This document shows positions 7,864-16,555 of a stretch of 64,000 bases of DNA, piece by piece. This stretch comes from Dehalobacter sp. CP (GTDB lineage Bacteria > Bacillota_B > Desulfitobacteriia > Desulfitobacteriales > Syntrophobotulaceae). Positions within the stretch are counted from its first letter, which is position 1. Each line of letters starts with the position of its first letter. The translations under genes and the position numbers were made by a program. The DNA is taken from the NCBI GenBank assembly GCA_009910795.1, contig VMEE01000019.1, positions 62,001 through 126,000 on the forward strand, given 5' to 3'. The notes under the pieces were generated by a model that saw only the letters and a list, made by a program, of their open reading frames with translations, did not search any database and was not told the origin of the DNA.

Positions 7864-8172
7864 ATGAGTACTTTGTTAATTTTCCTGGCTGGTATTCTTT
7901 TTTTAGCGGGGATTCTTTTTGTCAAACCCAGGGCCAAGCAAAATAAAACATGGCAAACCGTGGCTGTTTGGGTAACCTTTGTTGTTTGGTTTTTCATGAC
8001 ATGTATAGGGGTATCATTTGTTTACATTAATGCCAGTGTGGGACACGTCAAGGCGACAAGCACAGCTATCTTTCTATTTGGGGGAATCTCGGTAGTACTG
8101 GCCATCGTATTAGCCCGTATTTTAGGATTTATTGGTATGAAAAAGAAGGTCAACGAGTCTATAAAGGCTTGA
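7864..8172 (+). CDS. rdhB: reductive dehalogenase membrane anchor RdhB (CprB-type)
   Basis: 102-residue anchor with three transmembrane helices, nearly the same as the 5858 protein ([20 protein letters not shown] start, [15 protein letters not shown] loop). ATG 7864 is preceded by AAAGGAGGTG (7849-7858); a longer in-frame ATG at 7807 has no such site. The partner rdhA begins 14 bp downstream. Confidence 0.9.
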   Translation: MSTLLIFLAGILFLAGILFVKPRAKQNKTWQTVAVWVTFVVWFFMTCIGVSFVYINASVGHVKATSTAIFLFGGISVVLAIVLARILGFIGMKKKVNESIKA

Positions 8173-8186
8173 GGGGAGGAAAATTG

Positions 8187-9557
8187 ATGTCGGATCATTC
8201 CGAAAGTAAAAAGCTGCCTGGGCAGGTAAGCCGCCGCGGCTTTTTGAAAACTGGTGTGGCTGCAGCAGCTATGGGCGTAATGGGAGCGGTTGCAGCTCCA
8301 TCGAAGATAGCAAACGCTACTGTAAGTACCCTAAACTATGCGCCCGCAAAGGGACAATGGTCAAAATTGCGGCCCACACCCAACTATGGCGGTGCTAGCG
8401 TCCGTTATGCCGAATATAATGACCAGTGGTTGGGAACAAGCAAGATTGTGGGAAAGGTTGAAAGATCAAGTGAATACGACTCAGGTTTCACATTGGCGCT
8501 TAGAGGGTTACTCGGAGAGAAGGCCAGATGGGGATTCCTTACCCAGACCAAGAGATATCCACTAACAGATGGAATAGGCTGGGCCATAGGGCCGATCAGC
8601 CTGGATGAGATTTGTATTGGTGTCCCGAATGCCGAGAAGCTTCCGATTCCCGATCCGGAACAAATGTCCCAGCATATGAAAGACGTTGCGTATTATCTCA
8701 GGGCAGATGAAGTCGGTATCGGCAATATGCCGTCCTATGCTTATTATGGGTTTAAGCAGGTTCCGCCGCAGGGGTTGTTCCCCGCGGGTATCGTTCCGCC
8801 GGATACGCCGATTCACCAGATCCCGAACACAGAACCGGATTTGCCTTATGTTATTACGTTTGCGGTGGAGCAGCATTTGGAAACCTATCTGGCCTCGACC
8901 GGCTATGACGGGATTTCCGTATCCCAGTCATTCCGGTGTTATCATGCCGTAGCGAATATTGCCGTTATTATGGCCCGATACATTCGGACTTTAGGTTATA
9001 ATGCCAGGGCGCATCACTTTGGCAACTATGATCTGGCTGTTCCGCCGGCGCTTATCGCTTCCGGAATGGGCGAGCTCAGCCGTACGGGAGACTGCGTTGC
9101 TCATCCCAGAATGGGATTCCGTAACAAATGTGGCGCAGTCACAACAGATTTGCCACTCGTTCCCGATAAACCTATTGATTTCGGACTTCTGGATTTCTGC
9201 CGGGTTTGTAATAAATGTTCGGACAATTGTCCGGCCGGTGCCATTACCCATGATAAAGATCCTGTTGTACAAAACGGTTATCTGCGCTGGAACAGTGATA
9301 TGAAGAAATGCGCAGCCTTCCGGGCCGGCAATGACGAAGGTGTCAACTGCGGCAGATGTTTAAAAGTCTGTCCGTGGAATTCTAAAGAAGACTCCTGGTT
9401 CCATGAAGCAGGGTTGTGGATCGGCAGTAAAGGCGAGGCCGCATCCTCATTGCTTAAGAGCATTGATGATATGTTCGGTTACGGTACTGAAGAGATTACC
9501 CAATATAAATGGTGGCTGGAATGGCCTGAGCTTTATAAAATCAATATTCCCAGTTAA
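8187..9557 (+). CDS. rdhA: reductive dehalogenase catalytic subunit, CprA-like
   Basis: 456 residues, with ATG 8187 set by GGGGAGGA at 8173-8180. The Tat motif is SRRGFLKTG (about aa 14-22), followed by an Ala/Gly-rich core and a probable cleavage site after ANA. CprA-clade blocks are present: [68 protein letters not shown] and [19 protein letters not shown], ending near [12 protein letters not shown]. It is closest in this window to the 6180 protein, which suggests these two operons arose by duplication. Substrate unknown. Confidence 0.93.
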   Translation: MSDHSESKKLPGQVSRRGFLKTGVAAAAMGVMGAVAAPSKIANATVSTLNYAPAKGQWSKLRPTPNYGGASVRYAEYNDQWLGTSKIVGKVERSSEYDSGFTLALRGLLGEKARWGFLTQTKRYPLTDGIGWAIGPISLDEICIGVPNAEKLPIPDPEQMSQHMKDVAYYLRADEVGIGNMPSYAYYGFKQVPPQGLFPAGIVPPDTPIHQIPNTEPDLPYVITFAVEQHLETYLASTGYDGISVSQSFRCYHAVANIAVIMARYIRTLGYNARAHHFGNYDLAVPPALIASGMGELSRTGDCVAHPRMGFRNKCGAVTTDLPLVPDKPIDFGLLDFCRVCNKCSDNCPAGAITHDKDPVVQNGYLRWNSDMKKCAAFRAGNDEGVNCGRCLKVCPWNSKEDSWFHEAGLWIGSKGEAASSLLKSIDDMFGYGTEEITQYKWWLEWPELYKINIPS

Positions 9558-9576
9558 TTGAATTAACTTAATTTCT

Positions 9577-9624
9577 AAGTATTATTAAGAGGCACGTTAT
9601 TGAACGTGCCTCTTAATAATACTT
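9577..9624 (+). terminator. intrinsic terminator, perfect 22-bp stem
   Basis: The arms at 9577-9598 and 9603-9624 are exact inverted repeats (core AAGAGGCACGTT / AACGTGCCTCTT) with a 4-base loop, 19 bp after the rdhA stop. Confidence 0.88.
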
Positions 9625-9705
9625 AATCGAATTGTAGAAAGAATTACCTTTTTCTGAGTGTTGCAGACCTGATCAGAGGAAATATAAAAATGTAAAACTT
9701 GAGGT

Positions 9706-9749
9706 TTTAGTTATATATTAAATTAAAATAGCAAAAATGATTGTATAAT
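9706..9749 (+). promoter_or_regulatory. operator-like palindrome and perfect TATAAT box upstream of the 9987 regulator
   Basis: TTTAGTTATATATTAAAT (9706-9723) resembles the 18-bp palindromes before rdhB 10967 and 16650. Its centre is exactly 29.5 bp upstream of TATAAT (9744-9749), the same distance as in those two promoters. A transcript would start near 9756, leaving a leader of about 230 nt before the regulator. Confidence 0.62.
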
Positions 9750-9755
9750 AAATTT

Positions 9756-9986
9756 AAGAATAATGTAAAATATATGTACTCGCTTTGCATTGCTTTTTAA
9801 GTACGGTATTTGGTTAATATGTTCTTCCTTGGCGTGGACTAGATTCAATTGTTACGTTTTTAATTGTTTTTTGGTGTAGAGTTTAGTTGCGGGACGTACA
9901 TCTGTTATTACAAAAAGGATTTAGTGGGTGACAAAATAAATCCTGGGGCTGGTAATGGCGGTGAATAATTGGGAAGGGGGAGGCGT
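9756..9986 (+). other. long untranslated leader of the 9987 regulator
   Basis: About 230 nt with no credible open frame. It contains a possible hairpin (GGATTTA near 9918 with TAAATCC near 9937) before the GGGAAGGGGGAGG ribosome binding site. No known riboswitch class was recognised. Confidence 0.4.
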
Positions 9987-10700
9987 ATGCAATACGATTA
10001 TGGAAGATGCGAGGGGGCAAGGGCTATTCCTGACACTTTCTATCCAATTGAAAAACTGAGGGAATTCACGCATATAGGAGTAGTAAAAACCTATGCTAAG
10101 GACAGTAATGTGATCTTACCGGGAGGCAAGGATTATATGCTGGTTTATGTGCTTTCTGGAAGGATAAGTTTGAACCTGATGACGGAAGACGGCAGGGAAA
10201 GAGTGATTTATTTTTCAGGAGAAAATGGAATTTTGGGTCGTTTGTATAAGATGGAAAATGAAAATGATGCTTATGCGGTTGCCATAGAAGATTCTAAAGT
10301 ATGTCTTTTTTTCGAAGAGCACCTCAGAATTATTTTCCGTCAAGATGAAGACATGATCTTTGAAGTGCTTAGAAATTGTCTTTCCAAAGTAAGTTATTAT
10401 ATGAGACAAACGATAGAAAGAGACTTTTACAATCCAACGATTAGAATCTTAAGATTGTTGCATGGACTTTATCTTACCAATGGAATATCGGTAGGAGATT
10501 CTTACGAAATACGTATGGACTTATCATTGCAATTTATTTCTGAGATAACAGGAGCACATTATGTTACAGTCTCCAAAGTATTAAAGTATTTAAAGGAACA
10601 AAAAATTATTGAAAAGAAGAAAGACAAAATAATTATTCATGATCTGGAGAAACTTAAAGAATTAACCCATGAGAAGCATATTTATAAATATATTTATTAG
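9987..10700 (+). CDS. CprK-like CRP/FNR transcriptional activator
   Basis: 237-residue CprK-type regulator. Of the three in this window it looks most like Desulfitobacterium CprK (AIPDTFYPIEKLREFTHIGVV near the N terminus, IFRQDEDMIFEVLRNCLSKVSYYMRQ in the dimerisation helix, NPTIRILRLLHGLY, and a winged helix with ISEITGAHYVTVSKVLKYLK). ATG 9987 is chosen because GGAAGGGGGAGG directly precedes it; a TTG at 9969 would overlap that site. It lies just upstream of the 10967 operon. Its own promoter carries the same palindrome class as the 10967 and 16650 operons, so it probably controls those. Confidence 0.88.
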   Translation: MQYDYGRCEGARAIPDTFYPIEKLREFTHIGVVKTYAKDSNVILPGGKDYMLVYVLSGRISLNLMTEDGRERVIYFSGENGILGRLYKMENENDAYAVAIEDSKVCLFFEEHLRIIFRQDEDMIFEVLRNCLSKVSYYMRQTIERDFYNPTIRILRLLHGLYLTNGISVGDSYEIRMDLSLQFISEITGAHYVTVSKVLKYLKEQKIIEKKKDKIIIHDLEKLKELTHEKHIYKYIY

Positions 10701-10741
10701 AATTAAGTTTGACAATTCATTTTATACAAATTATTTTTTGT

Positions 10742-10775
10742 ATTCCATTTCATTAGAGAAATGGAGTATTTTTTT
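10742..10775 (+). terminator. intrinsic terminator after the 9987 regulator
   Basis: ATTCCATTTC pairs with GAAATGGAGT (one G-U pair) around ATTAGA and is followed by a T run. Confidence 0.82.
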
Positions 10776-10872
10776 GTATTATTGTAAATTACCTGTGTCT
10801 CTATTAGTAGGCTATAGCCTATTGAATTTTCCAGTCAACAGTTCAGCAAAAATATTTTGTAGATGTATAGCT

Positions 10873-10916
10873 TTTAGTTATACAACTAAACTTCACTCAA
10901 AATTATTAAATACAAT
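10873..10916 (+). promoter_or_regulatory. operator palindrome and TACAAT box of the 10967 operon
   Basis: TTTAGTTATACAACTAAA (10873-10890) is an 18-bp palindrome with one central mismatch. Its centre is 29.5 bp upstream of TACAAT (10911-10916), which puts it at -41.5 from a start near 10923, the class II activator position. The block from here to the rdhB start is nearly identical to 16556-16650. Confidence 0.72.
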
Positions 10917-10966
10917 GTACCTATAGTCATAAAAATGACTGAATTATTAAAAGGGAGGTGAAAATG

Positions 10967-11278
10967 ATGGGTACATTCTTAATTTTTTTAGCAGGCGTAT
11001 TATTCTTAGCGGGTATTTTATTTATTAGACCCCGTGCTAAACGTGAACAAATGTGGAAAACAGTAGTAAATTGGGCCTTGTTTGTTACTTGGTATGGGAT
11101 TACCTGGATGGGAATTTCCTTTGTCTACATGAACGCATCGGTTGGACATGTCAAAGCCACAAGCACAGCGATGTTTCTGTTTCTGGGGATATCTGTGGTT
11201 CTTGCCGTTGTTCAGGCCTGCCTGCTGGAATTCATTGGTGTGAGAAAAGCGGGGAATACAGGTGAATTACAAGCCTGA
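10967..11278 (+). CDS. rdhB: reductive dehalogenase membrane anchor RdhB (CprB-type)
   Basis: 103-residue three-helix anchor differing at only about ten positions from the 16650 protein. The ATG at 10967 is preferred over ATG 10964 and GTG 10958 from the spacing to GGGAGG and from alignment with the [10 protein letters not shown] starts of the other copies. Compared with its twin it carries odd substitutions in the last helix (QACLLEF for QARLLGF, placing Glu in a hydrophobic stretch). It is followed by two rdhA genes. Confidence 0.9.
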   Translation: MGTFLIFLAGVLFLAGILFIRPRAKREQMWKTVVNWALFVTWYGITWMGISFVYMNASVGHVKATSTAMFLFLGISVVLAVVQACLLEFIGVRKAGNTGELQA

Positions 11279-11295
11279 TAGGATGTGAAAATACG

Positions 11296-12708
11296 GTGAT
11301 TAATGAACAAGAGAAAAAGTTTCAGTTAGGCCGCAGGAATTTTCTCAAAGCTGGTGCCGGAGCTGCAGCCCTAGGAGCAGCGACGGCTCTGAAAGCACCT
11401 ACCATAGTGGCGGGAGCGGTTGGCGAGAGCATGAAGTATACGCCTGCGGCAAAGGGACAGTGGTCCAAACTGCATCCAGTGCATGACATGGGAAGCGCAA
11501 CAATACATTTTGTAGAACATAACGATCAGTGGTTGGGAACCTCAAAGATAATTGGCCCAATCAAAAATCCGAGTGAATACGATGGCGGATTTGAACAAAT
11601 TGCCGCAGGAAAAGTCAGTCAAAGGGGCCAATTGGGGCTTTATAACATGAATACGAAGGATCCTTTTGGTAGTGCAATTATAATGGGAGCCGGGATGGTA
11701 GCAGGTTTCCTGGAAGGTATTCCTGCCCCAAAGAAAATGGAGATCCCTGATCCTGAACAAATGTCACAACACATCAAGGATGTTGCTTATTTTTTGCGGG
11801 CTGATGACGTGGGTATAGGCAGGATGCCTTCGTATGCGTATTATGGCACAAAATGTATTTATCCGCCTTTTCCGGGAAGACAGTATGTGGAATTCACCAG
11901 GGAACAATTAGTTCGGCCGGTTACCGAACGCCTGCCATATGCGATCGTGGTAATGGTTGATCAGCATTTGGAGACAATGCTCGCTTCGACAGGGTATGAC
12001 GCAATTAGCATCTCCCAGTCCTTCAGAGGCTATCATGCGACAGGGGTCATTGCTGCTATTATGGCCCAATATATCCGGAATCTGGGATATAACGCCAGGG
12101 CTAATTATGCTGTGGATTATAACGGTGTCATGCCTCCTGTTATTATCGCCGCAGGGTTGGGAGAACTATCCCGTACAGGCGATTGCACGATTCACCCCCG
12201 GTTAGGATTCCGCCATAAAGTTGCTGCGGTCACTACGGATTTGCCGCTTGCACCGGATAAACCCATTGATTTTGGGTTACTTGACTTCTGTCGTGTATGT
12301 AAGAAATGTGCGGAAAATTGTCCTGCCGGAGCCATTAATACGGATATGGATATGGGACAATATAACGGATATTTGCGTTGGAATAATGACACGAACAAAT
12401 GTGCTGAATTTCGGGCCAGTAATGAGGACGGTGTATGCTGCGGACGATGCATGAAGGTCTGTCCCTGGAATTCCAAAGAGGAATCCTGGTTCCATCAAGC
12501 TGGTACCTGGATTGGAAGCAAAAGTGAAACATCATCAAAATTATTAAAATCAATTGATGATATGTTCGGGTATGGAACAGAAACTGTCGATAAATATAAA
12601 TGGTGGCTGGAATGGCCGGAACTGTATAAGCTTCCACCTGTAAGCATTCTGACTGAACCTTTGCCGCCGGATCCCATTTTTTCGGCATTAGGGAAAAATA
12701 AACCGTAA
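11296..12708 (+). CDS. rdhA: reductive dehalogenase catalytic subunit, CprA-like
   Basis: 470 residues from GTG 11296, the position matching the GTG starts of the 12755 and 16979 paralogues; the ribosome binding site GGATGTG is weak. The Tat motif RRNFLKAG sits at aa 11-18, followed by an Ala-rich core. CprA blocks: [77 protein letters not shown], and CX12CX2CX3CP ending [19 protein letters not shown]. The C terminus has an extra tail of about 20 residues (SILTEPLPPDPIFSALGKNK) absent from the paralogues. It is the first of two tandem rdhA genes behind one rdhB. Confidence 0.92.
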   Translation: MINEQEKKFQLGRRNFLKAGAGAAALGAATALKAPTIVAGAVGESMKYTPAAKGQWSKLHPVHDMGSATIHFVEHNDQWLGTSKIIGPIKNPSEYDGGFEQIAAGKVSQRGQLGLYNMNTKDPFGSAIIMGAGMVAGFLEGIPAPKKMEIPDPEQMSQHIKDVAYFLRADDVGIGRMPSYAYYGTKCIYPPFPGRQYVEFTREQLVRPVTERLPYAIVVMVDQHLETMLASTGYDAISISQSFRGYHATGVIAAIMAQYIRNLGYNARANYAVDYNGVMPPVIIAAGLGELSRTGDCTIHPRLGFRHKVAAVTTDLPLAPDKPIDFGLLDFCRVCKKCAENCPAGAINTDMDMGQYNGYLRWNNDTNKCAEFRASNEDGVCCGRCMKVCPWNSKEESWFHQAGTWIGSKSETSSKLLKSIDDMFGYGTETVDKYKWWLEWPELYKLPPVSILTEPLPPDPIFSALGKNKP

Positions 12709-12754
12709 CAATCCGAAAGTTAAAACAATAAGCTGATTGGATGTGAATAAAACG

Positions 12755-14125
12755 GTGATTAATAAACACGACAGGAAGTTCCAGCTAAGCCGCAGGAATT
12801 TTCTCAAAGCCGGTGCCGCAGCCATAGCCTTGGGCGCAGTTGGAGTGGTCAAAACTCCTTCTAAGGCGGCAAATGCGGCGGGAGGAAGTCTGGGGTATAC
12901 TGCTGCAGCGAAAGGGCAATGGTCCAAATTGCATCCGGTACATGACCTCGGCAGTGCCAGCATACGTTATGTAGAAAGCAATGATCAGTGGCTGGGTACC
13001 TCAAAAATAGTTGGGAAAATCAAAAATATCAGTGAAGCAGATAATGGATTTAATCGTGCTACCAGAGGGTTGCTCCCAGATCCCCGGATACAGCTCGCGT
13101 CTTTGGCGCTTCCTACCCATCCTTTTCCATTGGCACAGCTGATGACAGTTGTTTTAGTAGGGCCGGACCCTGTAGTTGAAGGACCGGCCGCCCCTAAAAA
13201 ATTACCGATACCTGATCCTGAGCAGATGTCACAACATATTAAAGATACTGCCTATTTTTTGCGCGCCGACGATGTCGCTATCGGAAAAATGCCTGAGTTC
13301 GGATATTATTCTGAGAAGGTTATTGACCCGGCGGGGCTATTGAACAAACCTGTGTCGGAGTGTGTTAAACCGGTAACAGAACGGCTGCCCTATGTCATCG
13401 CCGTGATGGTTGACCAACACTTGGAAACCATGCTGGCGTCGACCGGATATGATGGGATTAGCGGCTCGCAGTCACTAAGGGGTTATCATGCGGTCGCAAA
13501 CATTGCTGTTATTTTGGCCAACTATATCCGTGCCCTTGGATATAATGCCCGGGCGAGTCATTTTGTCAATTATGTTGTTGTAATGCCGACGGTTCTCATA
13601 TCTGCAGGCTTAGGGGAAATGTCCCGGGCCGGGGACTGTACAATTCATCCCCGTTTAGGATACCGGCATAAAGCGGCTGCTGTGACCACTGATTTGCCAC
13701 TGGCACCAGATAAACCGATTGATTTTGGGATCCAGGAGTTTTGCAGGGTATGTAAAAAATGCGCGGAAAACTGTCCGACCCAATCAATTTCGACTGATAC
13801 GGATCAGACCGAGTACAACGGATATATGCGATGGAACCTCAATAGTGATACATGTACTCAACTTAGAATAATTAACGAAAACGGTCAAGGCTGTGGACGG
13901 TGTATGAAGGTTTGCCCATGGAACTCCAAAGAGGACTCCTGGTTCCACCAGGCGGGAACGTGGGTAGGCAGTCAAAACGAATCTTCTTCGAAATTGCTGA
14001 AAGCTATTGACGACATGTTTGGGTACGGAACGGAACAGATAGAGAAATATAAATGGTGGCTGGAGTGGCCCGAATTGTATAAGTATACACCCCCCGACCT
14101 TTCAGGACCTGTCTTTAAACATTAA
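12755..14125 (+). CDS. rdhA: reductive dehalogenase catalytic subunit, CprA-like, without its own rdhB
   Basis: 456 residues. GTG 12755 corresponds to the GTG starts of the neighbouring paralogues; TTG 12737 is an in-frame alternative. The Tat motif SRRNFLKAG is at about aa 10-18. All CprA blocks are intact: [80 protein letters not shown], and [19 protein letters not shown]. It begins 46 bp after the 11296 gene with no promoter, operator or rdhB between. It must therefore share the upstream anchor or use one of the other RdhB proteins. The segment around [20 protein letters not shown] is more like the 16979 protein than like its neighbour. Confidence 0.92.
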   Translation: MINKHDRKFQLSRRNFLKAGAAAIALGAVGVVKTPSKAANAAGGSLGYTAAAKGQWSKLHPVHDLGSASIRYVESNDQWLGTSKIVGKIKNISEADNGFNRATRGLLPDPRIQLASLALPTHPFPLAQLMTVVLVGPDPVVEGPAAPKKLPIPDPEQMSQHIKDTAYFLRADDVAIGKMPEFGYYSEKVIDPAGLLNKPVSECVKPVTERLPYVIAVMVDQHLETMLASTGYDGISGSQSLRGYHAVANIAVILANYIRALGYNARASHFVNYVVVMPTVLISAGLGEMSRAGDCTIHPRLGYRHKAAAVTTDLPLAPDKPIDFGIQEFCRVCKKCAENCPTQSISTDTDQTEYNGYMRWNLNSDTCTQLRIINENGQGCGRCMKVCPWNSKEDSWFHQAGTWVGSQNESSSKLLKAIDDMFGYGTEQIEKYKWWLEWPELYKYTPPDLSGPVFKH

Positions 14126-14178
14126 GTCGCCGGATGCGGGAAGTTAGAAATTTGTCAGTTAATAGGTACTATTAGCGG

Positions 14179-14214
14179 CTGCTGGCAACAAATTTTAATA
14201 TTTGTTGCCAGCAG
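14179..14214 (+). terminator. intrinsic terminator of the rdhBAA operon
   Basis: CTGCTGGCAACAAAT and ATTTGTTGCCAGCAG form a perfect 15-bp stem with a 6-base loop. The sequence is related to the terminator at 7620-7661 (shared GCTGCTG.CAACAAA). Confidence 0.85.
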
Positions 14215-14340
14215 TTTATCAAAAATATAAAAATAGTTTTGATATATTTTTGCATGTATAGATATATGAGATACCATTACGAGGCAAAACTGTAGGATCC
14301 AACCGGTATCAAAGAGGAATTTAAAGGAGGATGATTGAAA

Positions 14341-14980
14341 GTGGTGGACTTGAAAGTCCTGACTCAAGCGATGTCCGATTTGGACGAAGACGTATTAAAC
14401 AAGGCTATTGATGAAGTACTAAGCAAAGACGACAACGCCGCCGAAGCTCAACAAGTTGTTAAAGCCTGTCAGCAAGGTATGACGCTCGTGGGTGAGCGTT
14501 ATGATTCGGGTGAGTACTTTATCGGGGACTTGGTCTTCGCCGGGGAAGTGTTGCAAAGTGTAAATGGACAAGCTCAAGCCGGCTTTAAGTGCAGGATCCT
14601 CAGCAAAAGGCGGAAAAATTGTCCTGGCAACAGTTTTTGGGGATCTTCACGATATCGGCAAAAACATCTTCAGGTCGATGGCCGAAGCGGCAGGTTTGGA
14701 AGTAGTTGACCTGGGAATCAATGTTCCTGTTAGCCAAATTGTGGACAAGGTAAAAGAGCTTAATCCTGATATAGTAGGACTAAGCGGCGTACTGACTCTG
14801 GCCTTAGACAGCATGAAAGATATCGTGGATTGCCTAAATAATACCGGTCTCAGAAATAAAGTCAAGGTTATTATCGGCGGCGTGCCGGTTAATGAAGTGG
14901 TTTGCAAAAGCATAGGTGCTGATGGTTTTTCAACGAATGCCGCTGAAGGCGTGAAAATTTGTCAAAGGTGGGTGGGATAA
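14341..14980 (+). pseudogene. corrinoid (B12-binding) methyl-carrier protein, frameshifted
   Basis: The two frames together encode one typical MtaC/MttC-like corrinoid protein of about 212 residues. The N-terminal helical cap (LKVLTQAMSDLDEDVLNKAIDEVL ... GERYDSGEYFIGDL) runs to about 14560. After an A run at 14562-14564 the B12-binding domain continues in the +1 frame, with the base-off motif GDLHDIGKNI, then GLSGVLTLALDSM and GGVPVNE. Removing one A from GTAAATGG restores a single frame. AAAGGAGG at 14323-14330 supports a start near GTG 14341. The downstream methyltransferase begins 4 bp after the stop. Either a real inactivation or a homopolymer error; the intact coding of both halves argues for a recent event. 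Confidence 0.8.
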
Positions 14981-14983
14981 ATC

Positions 14984-16153
14984 ATGAGCAACGAAATGAC
15001 GCCGTATCAAGAACGCTCGAACCGTATTTTCAAGACAATAAATTTGGAACAAGCTGACCGCGTTCCTGTGCTTGGCACTTATGGGACATGGTGTGCCTAC
15101 TACGCAGGTTATACTCCAGCCCAAGTCGATATCGATCTGGATAAATGCGCGAAAGCCATTGCGAAAGTAGCCACTGATATTCCGGTAGATATGCTTCATA
15201 TGGTGTCTAACAACCCTGCCGCTCTGCTTCAGTCGCTGGGAAGCAAAAATTATAACTATTTAAGTAAAGATAATATTATCCAGTATAGTGACGAACAAGC
15301 CGGGATAATGAGTGGAGACGAATATCCCGAATTTAATAAAGATCCGTTAAGATTCATTGTTGAAAAGATTTTACCACGAAAATTTGCCGAATTGGCTAAG
15401 TCTTCTCCCGCGAAAGACGTCGCTTTGGCCAGAGGCGCCATGCACTTTGCCATTTATGGAGCAAAATCGGGGGGAATAACGGGTGCGCTTGCTCAACAGG
15501 GAATGCCCCTCTTAGGGGATGGCGTACTTATGCATCCGATTGATTTAATTGCGGATATGTACCGGGGTATTAAAGGAATGTTCGGGGACATGCGCCGCCG
15601 CCCGGAGGTAGTCTTAGAAGCGATTGAAGCCTTACTGCCTGTTATATTGAGGTTTGGTATGGGACAGGTTCATATGGCGCCGCCGAAAGCGACCCCCAAA
15701 GTGCTTTTTCTCCCGATGCATCTGCCAACCATGATGAAGCTGGCGGATTTTGACAAGTTTTACTGGCCGGCCTTTAAAAAGATGATGGACTTTTTTGCTG
15801 CTCAAAACGTCTGTGTTCTTGGATTCTATGAAGGCGACTGGTCACGCTATTATGATCATCTTCAAGAATTGTCGGCGAAGAAATCATTTGGCTGGTTTGA
15901 ACATGCAAATTTCAAAGAAATTAAGCAAAGTTTAAAAGATACCATGTGCATTGTCGGACTTTTCCCGGCGACTTTACTGCAATATGGAACTGAACAAGAA
16001 TGTATTGCCAAGGCCAAGGAAATATTGGATATAATGGCCCCCGGCGGCGGATACATTTTTGCCACCGATAGGGAGCTGATTGCAGCACAGGATGGCAAAT
16101 CAAAAAACATTATCGCCGTAAATAAATTTGTTATGGAGTATGGTATTTATTAA
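14984..16153 (+). CDS. uroporphyrinogen decarboxylase-superfamily (corrinoid) methyltransferase
   Basis: 389 residues of the UroD/MtaA fold: NRIFKTINLEQADRVPVLGTYG at the N terminus and the C-terminal block CIVGLFPATLLQYGTEQECIAKAKEIL ... MAPGGGYIFATDREL. Family members next to corrinoid proteins move methyl groups between a substrate, cobalamin and tetrahydrofolate. The translational coupling to the corrinoid protein (4-bp gap) fits that rather than haem synthesis. In this setting O-demethylation of methoxylated aromatics or handling of the dehalogenase corrinoid are possible, but neither is shown. A second methyltransferase and an activase, usually needed, are not present here. Confidence 0.75.
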   Translation: MSNEMTPYQERSNRIFKTINLEQADRVPVLGTYGTWCAYYAGYTPAQVDIDLDKCAKAIAKVATDIPVDMLHMVSNNPAALLQSLGSKNYNYLSKDNIIQYSDEQAGIMSGDEYPEFNKDPLRFIVEKILPRKFAELAKSSPAKDVALARGAMHFAIYGAKSGGITGALAQQGMPLLGDGVLMHPIDLIADMYRGIKGMFGDMRRRPEVVLEAIEALLPVILRFGMGQVHMAPPKATPKVLFLPMHLPTMMKLADFDKFYWPAFKKMMDFFAAQNVCVLGFYEGDWSRYYDHLQELSAKKSFGWFEHANFKEIKQSLKDTMCIVGLFPATLLQYGTEQECIAKAKEILDIMAPGGGYIFATDRELIAAQDGKSKNIIAVNKFVMEYGIY

Positions 16154-16177
16154 TTATTAGAGGAGGTGCGCCTTGCA

Positions 16178-16321
16178 ATGGAAGATAAATTATTGATCTC
16201 TTGGAATGAAATACTTAAACAGCACCCGGAACTTGCAGACCAAGATCCCGCTATTGGAATGAGTTGGGATATGGGACAGGAAATGGTTTTTAGCTATTTA
16301 TTTATGCTGGCAATCTTTTAG
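16178..16321 (+). CDS. small hypothetical protein, 47 aa
   Basis: ATG 16178 follows AGGAGGTGCG (16160-16169) at suitable spacing, 24 bp after the methyltransferase stop, so it is probably the third gene of that operon. The 47-residue product is acidic at first (MEDKLLISWNEILKQHPELA) and ends in a hydrophobic stretch (MVFSYLFMLAIF). No family was recognised. It may be a small membrane-associated protein or a truncated gene. Confidence 0.45.
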   Translation: MEDKLLISWNEILKQHPELADQDPAIGMSWDMGQEMVFSYLFMLAIF

Positions 16322-16381
16322 AACAAAGAAAATGCGGAAACCTAATAAACTAGTCTTAAAATCATATGACACACTGCTTTT

Positions 16382-16430
16382 TAGGGCGTGTCGCGAAAAC
16401 GTTTTTTAATAAACGTTACGACACGCCCTA
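16382..16430 (+). terminator. intrinsic terminator of the corrinoid/methyltransferase operon
   Basis: TAGGGCGTGTCG and CGACACGCCCTA form a perfect 12-bp outer stem enclosing a second inverted repeat (AACGTT ... AACGTT). Confidence 0.8.
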
Positions 16431-16555
16431 CTCTATTTTGTTCCATTTGTCGACAGCTATGTTAGTAAGCCTGAGAATAGACCTTTTGTTTTAGCAGTTA
16501 TACTTTTAGGTATTGGCTAATATTTATGATAAAAATTTTTTTCCAGATGTATCGT

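Noticed and set aside
9890..9980. Cobalamin riboswitch in the leader of the 9987 regulator, or before the rdh operons
   Set aside because: No B12 box or the expected multi-stem structure was seen in any of the rdh upstream regions.
14564..14980. Separate 138-residue corrinoid-binding protein starting at ATG 14564
   Set aside because: It has no ribosome binding site and lacks the helical cap, which is encoded in the preceding frame; together they make one frameshifted gene.
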